From positions 1 through 23,907 of the forward strand of contig CAZQEZ010000067.1 of assembly GCA_964592475.1 (NCBI GenBank): a DNA stretch of 23,907 nt, read 5' to 3'. Of the stretch, positions 1 through 6,539 are shown in pieces; the stretch's first letter is position 1, and every line of letters starts with the position of its first letter. This DNA comes from CAZQEZ01 sp964592475 (GTDB taxonomy: Bacteria; Bacteroidota; Bacteroidia; Cytophagales; Cyclobacteriaceae). Both the position numbers and the translations under genes were made by a program. Under the pieces are notes generated by a model. It worked only from the letters and a program-made list of their open reading frames with translations. It had not been told where the DNA came from and did not search any database.

Positions 1-55
1 ACCAGGGACCACCTGATTATGAGTCAGGTGCTCTAACCAACTGAGCTATAGGCCC
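1..55 (-). tRNA. tRNA with CAU anticodon, 3' end cut by the window edge
   Basis: Read on the minus strand, the segment starts GGGCCTATAGCTCAGTTGG, a standard acceptor and D-arm. It continues into an anticodon stem ACCTGA/TCAGGT closing the 7-base loop CTCATAA, so the anticodon is CAT. The variable region and the start of the T-stem (GGTCCCTGGT) follow, and the rest lies outside the window. A CAU tRNA can be elongator Met or Ile2, where the C is modified to lysidine. The variable/T-stem sequence looks closer to Ile2, but the missing 3' half prevents a firm choice. Confidence 0.85.
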
Positions 56-88
56 ATTGAATTATCTTCAATTATTACTTTAACTTAC

Positions 89-188
89 NNNNNNNNNNNN
101 NNNNNNNNNNNNNNNNNNNNNNNNNNNNNNNNNNNNNNNNNNNNNNNNNNNNNNNNNNNNNNNNNNNNNNNNNNNNNNNNNNNNNNNN
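89..188. other. Assembly gap of exactly 100 N
   Basis: One hundred consecutive N sit between two copies of a repeated tRNA-plus-spacer unit. A round 100 is the usual placeholder for a gap of unknown length. Its position inside a tandem repeat suggests that the assembler could not resolve the number of repeat units. Confidence 0.97.
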
Positions 189-243
189 CATCTGATTATG
201 AGTCATCCCGAAATTTCGGGATAACCAACTGAGCTATAGGCCC
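189..243 (-). pseudogene. Broken tRNA(CAU) copy carrying a palindrome
   Basis: On the minus strand this copy matches the intact tRNA from its 5' end through GGTTA. It then has a 16-bp palindrome (TCCCGAAATTTCGGGA) where the intact gene has GAGCACC, and resumes with TGACTCATAATCAG. The 3' half has decayed: the variable and T-arm region can be aligned only loosely and no acceptor 3' strand is visible. The 3' side of the D-stem is lost and the anticodon stem is weakened, so it cannot be a normal tRNA. The copy abuts the assembly gap. Confidence 0.75.
205..222. repeat. Perfect 18-bp palindrome inside broken tRNA copy 1
   Basis: ATCCCGAAATTTCGGGAT equals its own reverse complement. The outer A and T are shared with the tRNA, so the foreign core is 16 bp and replaces 7 bp. 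It can form a hairpin in RNA. It resembles short dispersed palindromic elements more than any tRNA part. Confidence 0.8.
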
Positions 244-290
244 ATTGAATTATCTTCAATTATTACTTTAACTTACTTCTTAATCAGGAT

Positions 291-345
291 CATCTGATTA
301 TGAGTCATCCCGAAATTTCGGGATAACCAACTGAGCTATAGGCCC
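291..345 (-). pseudogene. Second broken tRNA(CAU) copy carrying a palindrome
   Basis: This copy is identical to the broken copy 102 bp away, including the palindrome in place of GAGCACC and the decayed 3' half. It is the copy furthest upstream in the minus-strand reading direction, so it would be transcribed first and the intact tRNA last. The two copies being identical suggests that the damage occurred before duplication, or that gene conversion has kept them alike. Confidence 0.75.
307..324. repeat. Perfect 18-bp palindrome inside broken tRNA copy 2
   Basis: This is the same sequence at the same site of the tRNA copy as the palindrome 102 bp away. Confidence 0.8.
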
Positions 346-435
346 CAAAGCAACCTAAATGGCTACCTCACTACTAACTTAAACTTACTTTTTAAGTTTT
401 TTGCTAGCCCCCTTGAATTTGGGAGTGCAATGTTA

Positions 436-443
436 CATATTTG
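436..443 (+). promoter_or_regulatory. Possible -7 element before the HAD gene
   Basis: CATATTTG matches the Bacteroidota TAnnTTTG consensus at all fixed positions but the first. It lies about 30 bp before the preferred TTG start at 474, the spacing seen for other elements in this window. No clear -33 TTG was found. Confidence 0.35.
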
Positions 444-473
444 CAGCAATATTTACAAAAAAATCAAGTAAAA

Positions 474-1106
474 TTGCAGATAAAAAACTTCCAAAATATC
501 ATTTTTGACCTGGGTGGGGTTATTCTCAACCTTGACGAACAAAAAACTATCACTGAATTTGCTCGATTAAGTCATCAAAAACCTGAAGAAATTCTGGCTA
601 CTATGAAACTGCCTGAACACCGGATGGTACTGCAACAATATGAGATGGGAAAAGTCAATACCTGTCAATTTAGGCAGCAGTTATCTGCTTTTGCTAAAGT
701 ACAGGTGTCTGATAAGGCTTTTGATAGTGCCTGGAATATGGTTTTGGCAGATATACCAATAAATAGAATAGCACTTTTGCAAAAGTTAAAAAACACCCAT
801 CGGATTTTCTTGCTTAGCAATACCAACGATCTTCACTGGCGACATTTTAATCAAATGCTTACCAAAACCTCTCAACTTCAAAACTTTGAAGAATTATTCG
901 AGAAAACCTATTACTCTTTTCAATTGGATTGTCGCAAACCTGATGCTGAAATTTACCAGCATGTATTGCAGGATAGCGATCTAGATCCGCGGCAAACCAT
1001 TATGTTTGACGACTTGCAGGAGAACCTTGATGGTGCTGCCAGCGTTGGTATCAACACTTATAAAGTAGAACGTAACCAGCTTCCTTTGCAAATTTTTTAT
1101 GAATAG
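474..1106 (+). CDS. HAD-superfamily hydrolase, subfamily IA (YihX-like)
   Basis: Predicted HAD phosphatase of about 210 residues, cytoplasmic. Motif I is FDLGGV near residue 12, with the nucleophile Asp but Gly at the usual second Asp, as is common in YihX-type members. Motif II is LLSNTN, motif III is the Lys in CRKPD, and motif IV is FDD near the C-terminus. A cap domain lies between motifs I and II. Family members dephosphorylate small sugar or nucleotide phosphates; the substrate here cannot be told. There is no in-frame ATG. The frame also allows TTG at 441, but that overlaps the likely promoter and adds residues atypical of the family, so TTG 474 (QIKNFQNIIFDLGG) is preferred. The stop overlaps the next gene by 8 bp. 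Confidence 0.8.
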   Translation: MQIKNFQNIIFDLGGVILNLDEQKTITEFARLSHQKPEEILATMKLPEHRMVLQQYEMGKVNTCQFRQQLSAFAKVQVSDKAFDSAWNMVLADIPINRIALLQKLKNTHRIFLLSNTNDLHWRHFNQMLTKTSQLQNFEELFEKTYYSFQLDCRKPDAEIYQHVLQDSDLDPRQTIMFDDLQENLDGAASVGINTYKVERNQLPLQIFYE

Positions 1107-2325
1107 CAACAGAAAAACTTTCCTGATACAGGTAACACTTTTTATCATTACCTTTTTTACTACTACGTTCGCGGGCTCTGAATGGGTAAATAGTAGCTTT
1201 TTTCCCTGGAATTACTCCTGGCAGGATTTCCAAACCGGGCTGAAATATTCCATTCCATTTCTTGGGGCTCTCACCGTGCACGAGTTTGGGCATTTTCTTA
1301 CTGCCAGGTATTATCGCATTGAGGTAACGCTTCCATACTACCTTCCGGTATGGCTTGGATTTTTAGGGGCACCTTCTCTTGGTACAATGGGGGCATTTAT
1401 TCGGATAAAAGAAGCCATTAAATCCCGTAAAGAGTTTTTCGATGTGGGTGTAGCTGGCCCTATCGCTGGATTTGTAATAGCCCTGGGAGTAGTATGGTAT
1501 GGATTTACCTCACTGCCCCCGCAAGATTATATTTATGAAATTCATCCTGAATATTTGATATGGGGAGAAGATTATAAAGACGTAGTTTTTGACAAAGACA
1601 CTATTGTATATAAAAGCAATATCGACTACTTATCTGAAGATATAATGGAGCAACTTCCAGATACCATTCGTATAGAACAAGCCAATATAATAAAATTTGG
1701 ATTGGGCAAAAATTTACTTTTTCTTTTCTTTGAAAAGTACGTAGTAAATGAGCCAACACGAATACCACCTAAATATGAAATGATTCACTATCCTTTTTTA
1801 TTTGCAGGATATTTGGCGCTATTTTTTACTGCCCTCAATTTATTGCCTATAGGTCAGCTAGATGGTGGCCACGTGCTCTATGGTTTACTTGGCAGCAAAA
1901 AGGCCAACATCGTATCTGCTATAGTATTCGTGCTATTTGTTTTCTATGGTGGATTAGGATTGATAACACCTGCCAGTAAATTTGGGGATAATCCCAACGA
2001 CCTACTATCCCATCTTTTGTACATAGCCATGTATGTATTCCTGCTTTATTTCATTTTTTATTCCATTACACCTCAGAAACAAACCCGATGGCTAATTGCT
2101 TTGTCAATTTTTGCTGCTCAATACCTCACCACCCTCTTTTTACCTGATGTTAAAGGTTATCATGGTTGGTTAGTTTTTGGTTTACTAATCGGCAGGTTTC
2201 TCGGCGTTTATCACCCCAAAGCTTTACAGGATGAACCTTTAAGCTTTGGCAGGAAAGTAATAGGTTGCTTGGCTTTGATTATATTCATATTGTGTTTTGC
2301 TCCGCAAGCCCTGATAGTAGAATAA
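1099..2325 (+). CDS. Site-2 protease-like membrane metalloprotease (M50)
   Basis: A 408-residue polytopic inner-membrane protein. HEFGH at residues 61-65 is the zinc-binding HExxH. LLPIGQLDGGH, with Asp about 255, is the second conserved M50 motif and provides the third zinc ligand. About eight hydrophobic segments are visible, including ones around 5-25, 50-66, 118-138, 232-250 and 268-290. A hydrophilic insert at roughly 145-215 separates the two catalytic motifs. M50 proteases cleave transmembrane segments, for example of anti-sigma factors. An anti-sigma protein with one membrane span is encoded at 5400-6539, but any link is speculative. The ATG overlaps the preceding HAD gene, so the two are probably co-transcribed. 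Confidence 0.85.
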   Translation: MNSNRKTFLIQVTLFIITFFTTTFAGSEWVNSSFFPWNYSWQDFQTGLKYSIPFLGALTVHEFGHFLTARYYRIEVTLPYYLPVWLGFLGAPSLGTMGAFIRIKEAIKSRKEFFDVGVAGPIAGFVIALGVVWYGFTSLPPQDYIYEIHPEYLIWGEDYKDVVFDKDTIVYKSNIDYLSEDIMEQLPDTIRIEQANIIKFGLGKNLLFLFFEKYVVNEPTRIPPKYEMIHYPFLFAGYLALFFTALNLLPIGQLDGGHVLYGLLGSKKANIVSAIVFVLFVFYGGLGLITPASKFGDNPNDLLSHLLYIAMYVFLLYFIFYSITPQKQTRWLIALSIFAAQYLTTLFLPDVKGYHGWLVFGLLIGRFLGVYHPKALQDEPLSFGRKVIGCLALIIFILCFAPQALIVE

Positions 2326-2373
2326 TACCCAACTTTATCAGCTCTAATACTTCATCCTAAGCAAATATTTCAC

Positions 2374-2381
2374 TTACTTTG
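2374..2381 (+). promoter_or_regulatory. Possible -7 element for the epimerase operon
   Basis: TTACTTTG fits the TAnnTTTG consensus except at the second base and lies 28 bp before the ATG at 2409. It is followed by C, as are the perfect elements elsewhere in this window. It sits in the 83-bp gap after the protease gene and suggests separate transcription of the three-gene operon. Confidence 0.4.
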
Positions 2382-2408
2382 CAGCGATTTTCTATTTGAA
2401 ATGATACC

Positions 2409-3416
2409 ATGAAGATTTCGGCCTCCATCTATTCCAGTAAAAAAAATGATCTGCCAAGCTTAGTAGAAGATTTGGACCATCATAAAATAGATGCTTTTCA
2501 TGTAGATTGTAATGATGATATGAGCGTGTTTGATGACATAAAAATCATTCGGTCTATTAGCAACACTCCAATCGATTTACATATTATCAGCAGTGAACCG
2601 GAAAAATATTTGCCGCTTATAGAAGAATATGCCATTGAATATGTTCAGTTCCAATATGAAAATCTGGAAGCGCCATTACAATTTCCTACAGACAGTAAAA
2701 CTCGTTTTGGCCTTTCCATAGTAAGTGATACACCGATAGAGGCTTTTGAAAAATATGAAAATCAATGTTCTTTTATTCTATTAATGACTACTGTACCAGG
2801 TCAAAGTGGTGGACAATTTAGAAAGGATAACTTTCAAAAAATCAGACAGTTCAGGAATCGATATCCCGGAAAAAAAATACATGTAGACGGAGGAGTGAAT
2901 GATGAAGTGAGTTTCATATTGCGCAACATGGGTGTAAACATGGTAATTAGTGGATCTTACCTGGTCAATAGCGCCTCTATAGGAGCAGCACTACTTAATA
3001 TGCGATTAGAAAATGTAGACAGCCGCTACAAAATACGTGATTTTATGATTGATGTTGAAGATTTACCTTTGTTAAAAAAGTCAGAAGCATCATTTGATCA
3101 GGTATTACAGATTATTGAAAAATATAAGTACGGGTTTGTGTTTTTTATTAACGAAAAGTATAGGCTGGAAGGCATGACAAGTAATGCTGATGTGCGAAAA
3201 GGGCTACTGAAAAATCTAAACAATTTAAATAATACTTCAATTGAAGACATAATGAACCCCGAACCTGTGACTATAAATCAGGATGCTACAATAAGCGATA
3301 TGCTCAGGCTGATTAAAAATAAAAATTTTATTATTTCTTTTTTACCAGTGGTAGATAATCAAAATCAACTAGTGGGAGCTATTACTTTCTTTAATTTAAT
3401 AAGAGGAGAAGCATGA
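2409..3416 (+). CDS. Ribulose-phosphate 3-epimerase-like domain fused to CBS domains
   Basis: The N-terminal half (about 1-200) is an Rpe-type TIM barrel. HVD (His31, Asp33), DLH (His58) and VDGG (Asp160) match the metal-binding and catalytic residues of ribulose-phosphate 3-epimerase. VPGQSGGQF fits the phosphate loop. The usual MDGxFVPN substrate loop after HVD is replaced by a shorter NDDMSVFDD. The C-terminal half (about 205-335) is a CBS-domain pair with TSNADVRKGL and IMNPEPVTI, resembling the CBS pairs of KdsD or of CMP-sugar nucleotidyltransferases. Normal Rpe is about 215-220 residues without CBS. Its stop overlaps the next start (ATGA), so it heads a coupled operon with a DAHPS-like and a KdsC-like gene. 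The substrate could be ribulose-5-phosphate or another ketose phosphate. A CBS pair suggests control by an adenine nucleotide. Confidence 0.75.
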   Translation: MKISASIYSSKKNDLPSLVEDLDHHKIDAFHVDCNDDMSVFDDIKIIRSISNTPIDLHIISSEPEKYLPLIEEYAIEYVQFQYENLEAPLQFPTDSKTRFGLSIVSDTPIEAFEKYENQCSFILLMTTVPGQSGGQFRKDNFQKIRQFRNRYPGKKIHVDGGVNDEVSFILRNMGVNMVISGSYLVNSASIGAALLNMRLENVDSRYKIRDFMIDVEDLPLLKKSEASFDQVLQIIEKYKYGFVFFINEKYRLEGMTSNADVRKGLLKNLNNLNNTSIEDIMNPEPVTINQDATISDMLRLIKNKNFIISFLPVVDNQNQLVGAITFFNLIRGEA

Positions 3417-4411
3417 TAATACATTTGAAAAAAACAGTAACTGCAGAAAAAGCAGAAGCCCTGGCTACTCAGCACCAGGCGGCCATATATAAAAAAGAAG
3501 ATTATTTTGTTTTAATACAATCTTCTAAAATTAAAACTTTAGCTGATACTTTGGCAGATCATGCAGAAGCTTATTATGTATTGGATACTGATATTCAACT
3601 TTCCAGCCGGGATTACCAGCAAAATACACGCGAGGTAAATCTTGGCAATATAACCATCGGCGGAAATACTAATCACTGCGTGGTAATTACAGGTCCTTGC
3701 TCGGTAGAATCGGAAGAGCAAATAAATCAAAGCGCCCATCTTTGTCAGCAATTGGGGGTTAAGATTTTGCGCGCAGGTAGTTTTAAACCACGTACATCTC
3801 CTTATACTTTTCAAGGCATGGGTTTAGAAGGCCTAAAGCTTCTGGGCAAAATAAGAGAAGAGTTTGGTTTAAAAATTATCACGGAAGTCAGAGACGCCAG
3901 TCATGTAGATCAGGTAATTGAATACGCTGATATAATACAAATTGGAGCCAAAGCCATGTACGATCACGGAATTTTGAAAAAGTGTGGCCAAACCAATAAG
4001 CCCGTTTTATTAAAGCGCGGATTTGGATCCACGTTACAGGAATTTGTTCAGTGTGCAGAATTTGTCATTTCCGGAGGCAATGAGCAGGTGGTTTTATGTG
4101 AAAGAGGCATTCGTACATTCGAAAACAAAACCCGGTTTACCTTAGATCTTTGTGGGGTAGCTTATCTCAAAGAGCATATAAATTTGCCGGTAATATTAGA
4201 TCCGAGCCATGCTATGGGGTTTGCTTACGGAGTACCCGACCTTACCAGGGCATGCCTGGCCATGGGCGTAGATGGTTTGCTAATAGAAACACACCCTAAT
4301 CCAAAGGTAGCAAAATCAGATGCAGCTCAGCAGCTAAGTCATGATGAATTTTCAGATCTTTATAAATCCCTCTCCCCTATTGCATCGGCGATTGGCAGAA
4401 AAATAGTATAA
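3413..4411 (+). CDS. Type I-beta DAHP synthase-like aldolase
   Basis: A 332-residue PEP-condensing enzyme. Residues 1-65 form a small ferredoxin-like domain typical of type I-beta DAHP synthases. The barrel has GPCSVE (metal Cys96), FKPRTSPY, LLKRG, LCERGIRTFE, DPSH (263-266), ETHP and KSD. The KPRT motif favours a DAHP synthase (PEP plus erythrose-4-phosphate) over KDO8P synthase, which has ANRS there. One segment is unusual: GAKAMYDHGILK stands where family members usually have GARNMQNFxLLK, so a PEP-site Arg is Lys. It overlaps the epimerase-CBS gene by 4 bp and lies 2 bp before the phosphatase gene. An AGAGGAGAA stretch precedes the ATG, an uncommon Shine-Dalgarno-like site here. It may serve shikimate synthesis or a 3-deoxy-ulosonic acid pathway. 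Confidence 0.8.
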   Translation: MIIHLKKTVTAEKAEALATQHQAAIYKKEDYFVLIQSSKIKTLADTLADHAEAYYVLDTDIQLSSRDYQQNTREVNLGNITIGGNTNHCVVITGPCSVESEEQINQSAHLCQQLGVKILRAGSFKPRTSPYTFQGMGLEGLKLLGKIREEFGLKIITEVRDASHVDQVIEYADIIQIGAKAMYDHGILKKCGQTNKPVLLKRGFGSTLQEFVQCAEFVISGGNEQVVLCERGIRTFENKTRFTLDLCGVAYLKEHINLPVILDPSHAMGFAYGVPDLTRACLAMGVDGLLIETHPNPKVAKSDAAQQLSHDEFSDLYKSLSPIASAIGRKIV

Positions 4412-4413
4412 TA

Positions 4414-4893
4414 ATGAATGTAGCAAAAATAAAGTTAATTGTAGCAGATGTAGACGGAACCCTGACTGATGGTGGCATGTACATAGGGGATAGCGGAGAG
4501 GAATTTAAAAAATTCAATACCAAAGATGGTATGGGTTTCAAAATATTGATAAAACAAGGATATAAGGTGGGTGTAATAAGTGCAAGCCACAGCAAAAAAA
4601 CAGTATTGAAGCGAGCAGAAATTTTGGGCATGCAATATTATTATGTGGGCAATGAAAACAAAACGTTGGTAATAGAAGAATGGATGAAAGAAATGGATAT
4701 TGGCTACGAGGCAGTGGCCTACATAGGAGATGACATTAATGATCTGGAAATAATAGAAAAAGCGGGGTTCAGTGCATGCCCGGCAGATGCAGTAGCCATT
4801 ATAAAAGAGAGGGTAAACATAGTGCTGGAAAAAAAAGGTGGTGAAGGATGTTTTCGCGAAATGGTGGATAGGTTCTTTTATCTGAAACCATAA
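4414..4893 (+). CDS. kdsC: KdsC-like HAD phosphatase (KDO 8-phosphate phosphatase family)
   Basis: At 159 residues it has the compact, cap-less KdsC/YrbI size, a family that forms tetramers. Motif I is ADVDGTLTDGG (Asp12, Asp14), followed by FNTKDGMG. Motif II is the Ser in GVISAS, the conserved Lys lies in GNENKT, and motif IV is GDDINDL. KdsC removes the phosphate from KDO 8-phosphate in lipopolysaccharide core synthesis. Relatives act on other 3-deoxy-ulosonate phosphates such as sialic or KDN-type acids. It is the last gene of a coupled operon with a PEP aldolase, so the product of that enzyme is its most natural substrate. That aldolase looks like DAHPS rather than KdsA, so the exact substrate is uncertain. 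Confidence 0.8.
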   Translation: MNVAKIKLIVADVDGTLTDGGMYIGDSGEEFKKFNTKDGMGFKILIKQGYKVGVISASHSKKTVLKRAEILGMQYYYVGNENKTLVIEEWMKEMDIGYEAVAYIGDDINDLEIIEKAGFSACPADAVAIIKERVNIVLEKKGGEGCFREMVDRFFYLKP

Positions 4894-5109
4894 TATTCTG
4901 ACAAAACAACTTTTACCTCCTGATAATCATTGAAGTTATAAAAAATTGAAAAAATCACCACATCATTTTTATTAAAGAATCATTTTTCCTTCCTTTAGAA
5001 TTATTTCCCTATTAATTTTACTTATATCAAGAAAATAGTTGTTTAAACATTTATTTTTTGCTCATTCTATATTAATTACTCAATAAATACATATATTAGT
5101 AACCTATCT

Positions 5110-5118
5110 TACATTTGC
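5110..5118 (+). promoter_or_regulatory. Bacteroidota -7 promoter element
   Basis: TACATTTGC is a perfect TAnnTTTG match followed by C. It lies 70 bp before the ATG of the small membrane protein, which implies a 5' leader of about 60 nt. The region 4894-5187 is otherwise AT-rich, with no other gene or clear terminator visible. Confidence 0.55.
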
Positions 5119-5187
5119 AAGCAATTGCAATTTTCTAAATACTAATTAATTAAATACTTAATAACTTTACCTTAAACAATTATCATT

Positions 5188-5292
5188 ATGGCGTTATATA
5201 TATCATTAATCATTCTAGTTTCAGCACTAGTTTCTGTAGGCACAGGATTTGCAATTTCACTTTACATCGACAAGCTTTTCAAAGATACCTGA
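5188..5292 (+). CDS. Small single-span membrane protein (34 residues)
   Basis: A short ORF from ATG 5188 to TGA 5292. It begins MALYISLIILVSALVSV and ends YIDKLFKDT, with one hydrophobic helix over about residues 3-26 and a short charged tail. The Lys residues all lie in the C-terminal tail, which suggests that the tail is cytoplasmic and the N-terminus is outside. A perfect -7 promoter element lies upstream and an AT-rich hairpin follows, so it looks like an independent transcript. No homologue is recognised. Small membrane proteins of this form often modulate larger membrane partners, but nothing here names one. It could be a chance ORF, though the clean hydrophobic pattern argues against that. 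Confidence 0.55.
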   Translation: MALYISLIILVSALVSVGTGFAISLYIDKLFKDT

Positions 5293-5332
5293 AAGTAAAC
5301 GAGTTGCACTGTTTGTTTTATAATATTATCTT

Positions 5333-5364
5333 AATAAAATTGTACTTTTACAATATTTTATTTT
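5333..5364. terminator. AT-rich hairpin between convergent genes
   Basis: AATAAAATTGTA pairs with TACAATATTTTATT around a CTTT loop, with a 2-nt bulge, and a T-rich tract follows. It lies between the small membrane protein and the convergent anti-sigma gene, where a bidirectional terminator is expected. The stem is weak because it is nearly all A-T. Confidence 0.4.
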
Positions 5365-5399
5365 ATCAGGTATTTTGAGGTAACTTTGGTTATATAAGA

Positions 5400-6539
5400 T
5401 TAGTCCAATTTGAAATTTACAGTTACTATTGTACTACGAGGGCCAATCTGGGTATTATTATCAACAATTACCCACTTTGGCCCTTCTTTTATTAGTTTAA
5501 TGGCCACTTTATTACATGGGTCATTCAATCCTTTTACCAATTTGATTCGGGGCTCAGCATCTGCATCGGGTAAATTAACCTCCAGCAATACATTTCCCGA
5601 GGATAAAGTATCAGCTTTTTGTAAAAAATCGCTAGTATTTTTCTGCAAATAATCTTCGAAAGCTTTCCATCCACCTTCTGGCATAATTGTAGCAGGAAAA
5701 GCTTTTTCAATAAAACCTGACGACACCGCTTCAGAATGTTGATTGTTACGATTGGCAGAAGTATAAAAATTCTTAACTTTTTTAGTGCGTTCCTGCAATG
5801 CCAAGTCGCTAGATTTTTCTACAGCTGCTAAAGATTCTTCACTAAACTCTTCCTGCATTACAGGTTCATTCTGTTTATCATCCTTTCCTTCTATTTCAAT
5901 TCGTTTAAACATTTCATCACTTAAAGCTTGCATGGGTTTCGCTCTAAATTTTTCATTCTCAGAGTATTCCTCTGCTTCCATTTGATTACCTGAAGGTTTT
6001 TCATCTTCATTGATAACACTACCACTTTCCCTATCCTTAATTTTTTCTGCAGGCACTTGTTTAGGTTCAATAGGTTTATCATCACTAAAGGCTATTTTAT
6101 CTTTTTCTTCAGCAACTGCTTGTGTATCTATTTCATTGCCTGCCGATTTTTTTTCTTTAGTACTCGTATTCCCAATTCCCTTCGGATTGGGGGTGTGGGT
6201 AGGAGTATCTTCTTGATTTAATGTTATATTATATTGATCCTGAGTTGAAAGGTCGAAAATTGAAAAATAAGCAACTGTAGCACTAATCAGCAATAATACC
6301 GCAGCTGCTATACCCTTCCAGCCAAAGCCATTTTTGCTTCTATCTTCGCTAAGCCAATACTGCTCAATGTCTACCGCCTGAGGAAATTTTTGATAGCCCT
6401 CCACAGCATCAGCACATAAATCACAATGCAATAAATGATCTTCCACCAAGTGGTTTTCTTCCCTCATGAGTAATCCATTCACATAATTTTTAATTTGCTG
6501 CTGGCTCAAGTGGCCTTTTATTTCAATTTTCTTGCTCAT
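5400..6539 (-). CDS. Anti-sigma factor, zinc-finger type, with one membrane span
   Basis: A 379-residue protein. The N-terminus has the anti-sigma zinc finger HxxxCxxC (His35, Cys39, Cys42) that would hold the sigma factor in the cytoplasm. A hydrophobic span (IAAAVLLLISATVAYFSIF, about 76-94) crosses the inner membrane. A long acidic, Lys/Glu-rich linker of about 190 residues follows, probably spanning the periplasm. The C-terminal 90 residues resemble a TonB C-terminal-like fold, with VLLEVNLP near its start and TVNFKLD as the last strand. The start codon shares one base with the sigma factor stop (TAATG), so translation is coupled. It probably restrains the sigma factor encoded next to it until a cell-envelope signal arrives. 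Confidence 0.75.
   Translation of the reverse strand: MSKKIEIKGHLSQQQIKNYVNGLLMREENHLVEDHLLHCDLCADAVEGYQKFPQAVDIEQYWLSEDRSKNGFGWKGIAAAVLLLISATVAYFSIFDLSTQDQYNITLNQEDTPTHTPNPKGIGNTSTKEKKSAGNEIDTQAVAEEKDKIAFSDDKPIEPKQVPAEKIKDRESGSVINEDEKPSGNQMEAEEYSENEKFRAKPMQALSDEMFKRIEIEGKDDKQNEPVMQEEFSEESLAAVEKSSDLALQERTKKVKNFYTSANRNNQHSEAVSSGFIEKAFPATIMPEGGWKAFEDYLQKNTSDFLQKADTLSSGNVLLEVNLPDADAEPRIKLVKGLNDPCNKVAIKLIKEGPKWVIVDNNTQIGPRSTIVTVNFKLD

Larger units (their letters stand above)
189..345. repeat. Tandem repeat of tRNA fragment plus spacer, 102-bp period
   Basis: The unit starting at 189 recurs at 291. The spacer at 241-276 also recurs at 53-88 on the other side of the gap, next to the intact tRNA. 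A diverged form of the spacer (minus strand AAAAAGTAAGTTTAAGTTAG, about 375-394) lies upstream of the outermost copy. The duplicated unit is therefore tRNA plus leader. The copy number inside the gap is unknown. Confidence 0.85.

Noticed and set aside
205..222. Palindrome as a tRNA intron
   Set aside because: It replaces seven tRNA bases rather than interrupting an intact tRNA, and the 3' half of the tRNA is decayed.
189..345. Palindrome-containing repeats at regular spacing, resembling a short CRISPR array
   Set aside because: The repeated unit is a tRNA fragment plus an identical spacer. CRISPR spacers would differ, and no cas gene is present.
3413..4411. Canonical KdsA (KDO8P synthase)
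   Set aside because: The enzyme has KPRT rather than ANRS and an N-terminal ferredoxin-like domain, both typical of type I-beta DAHP synthases.
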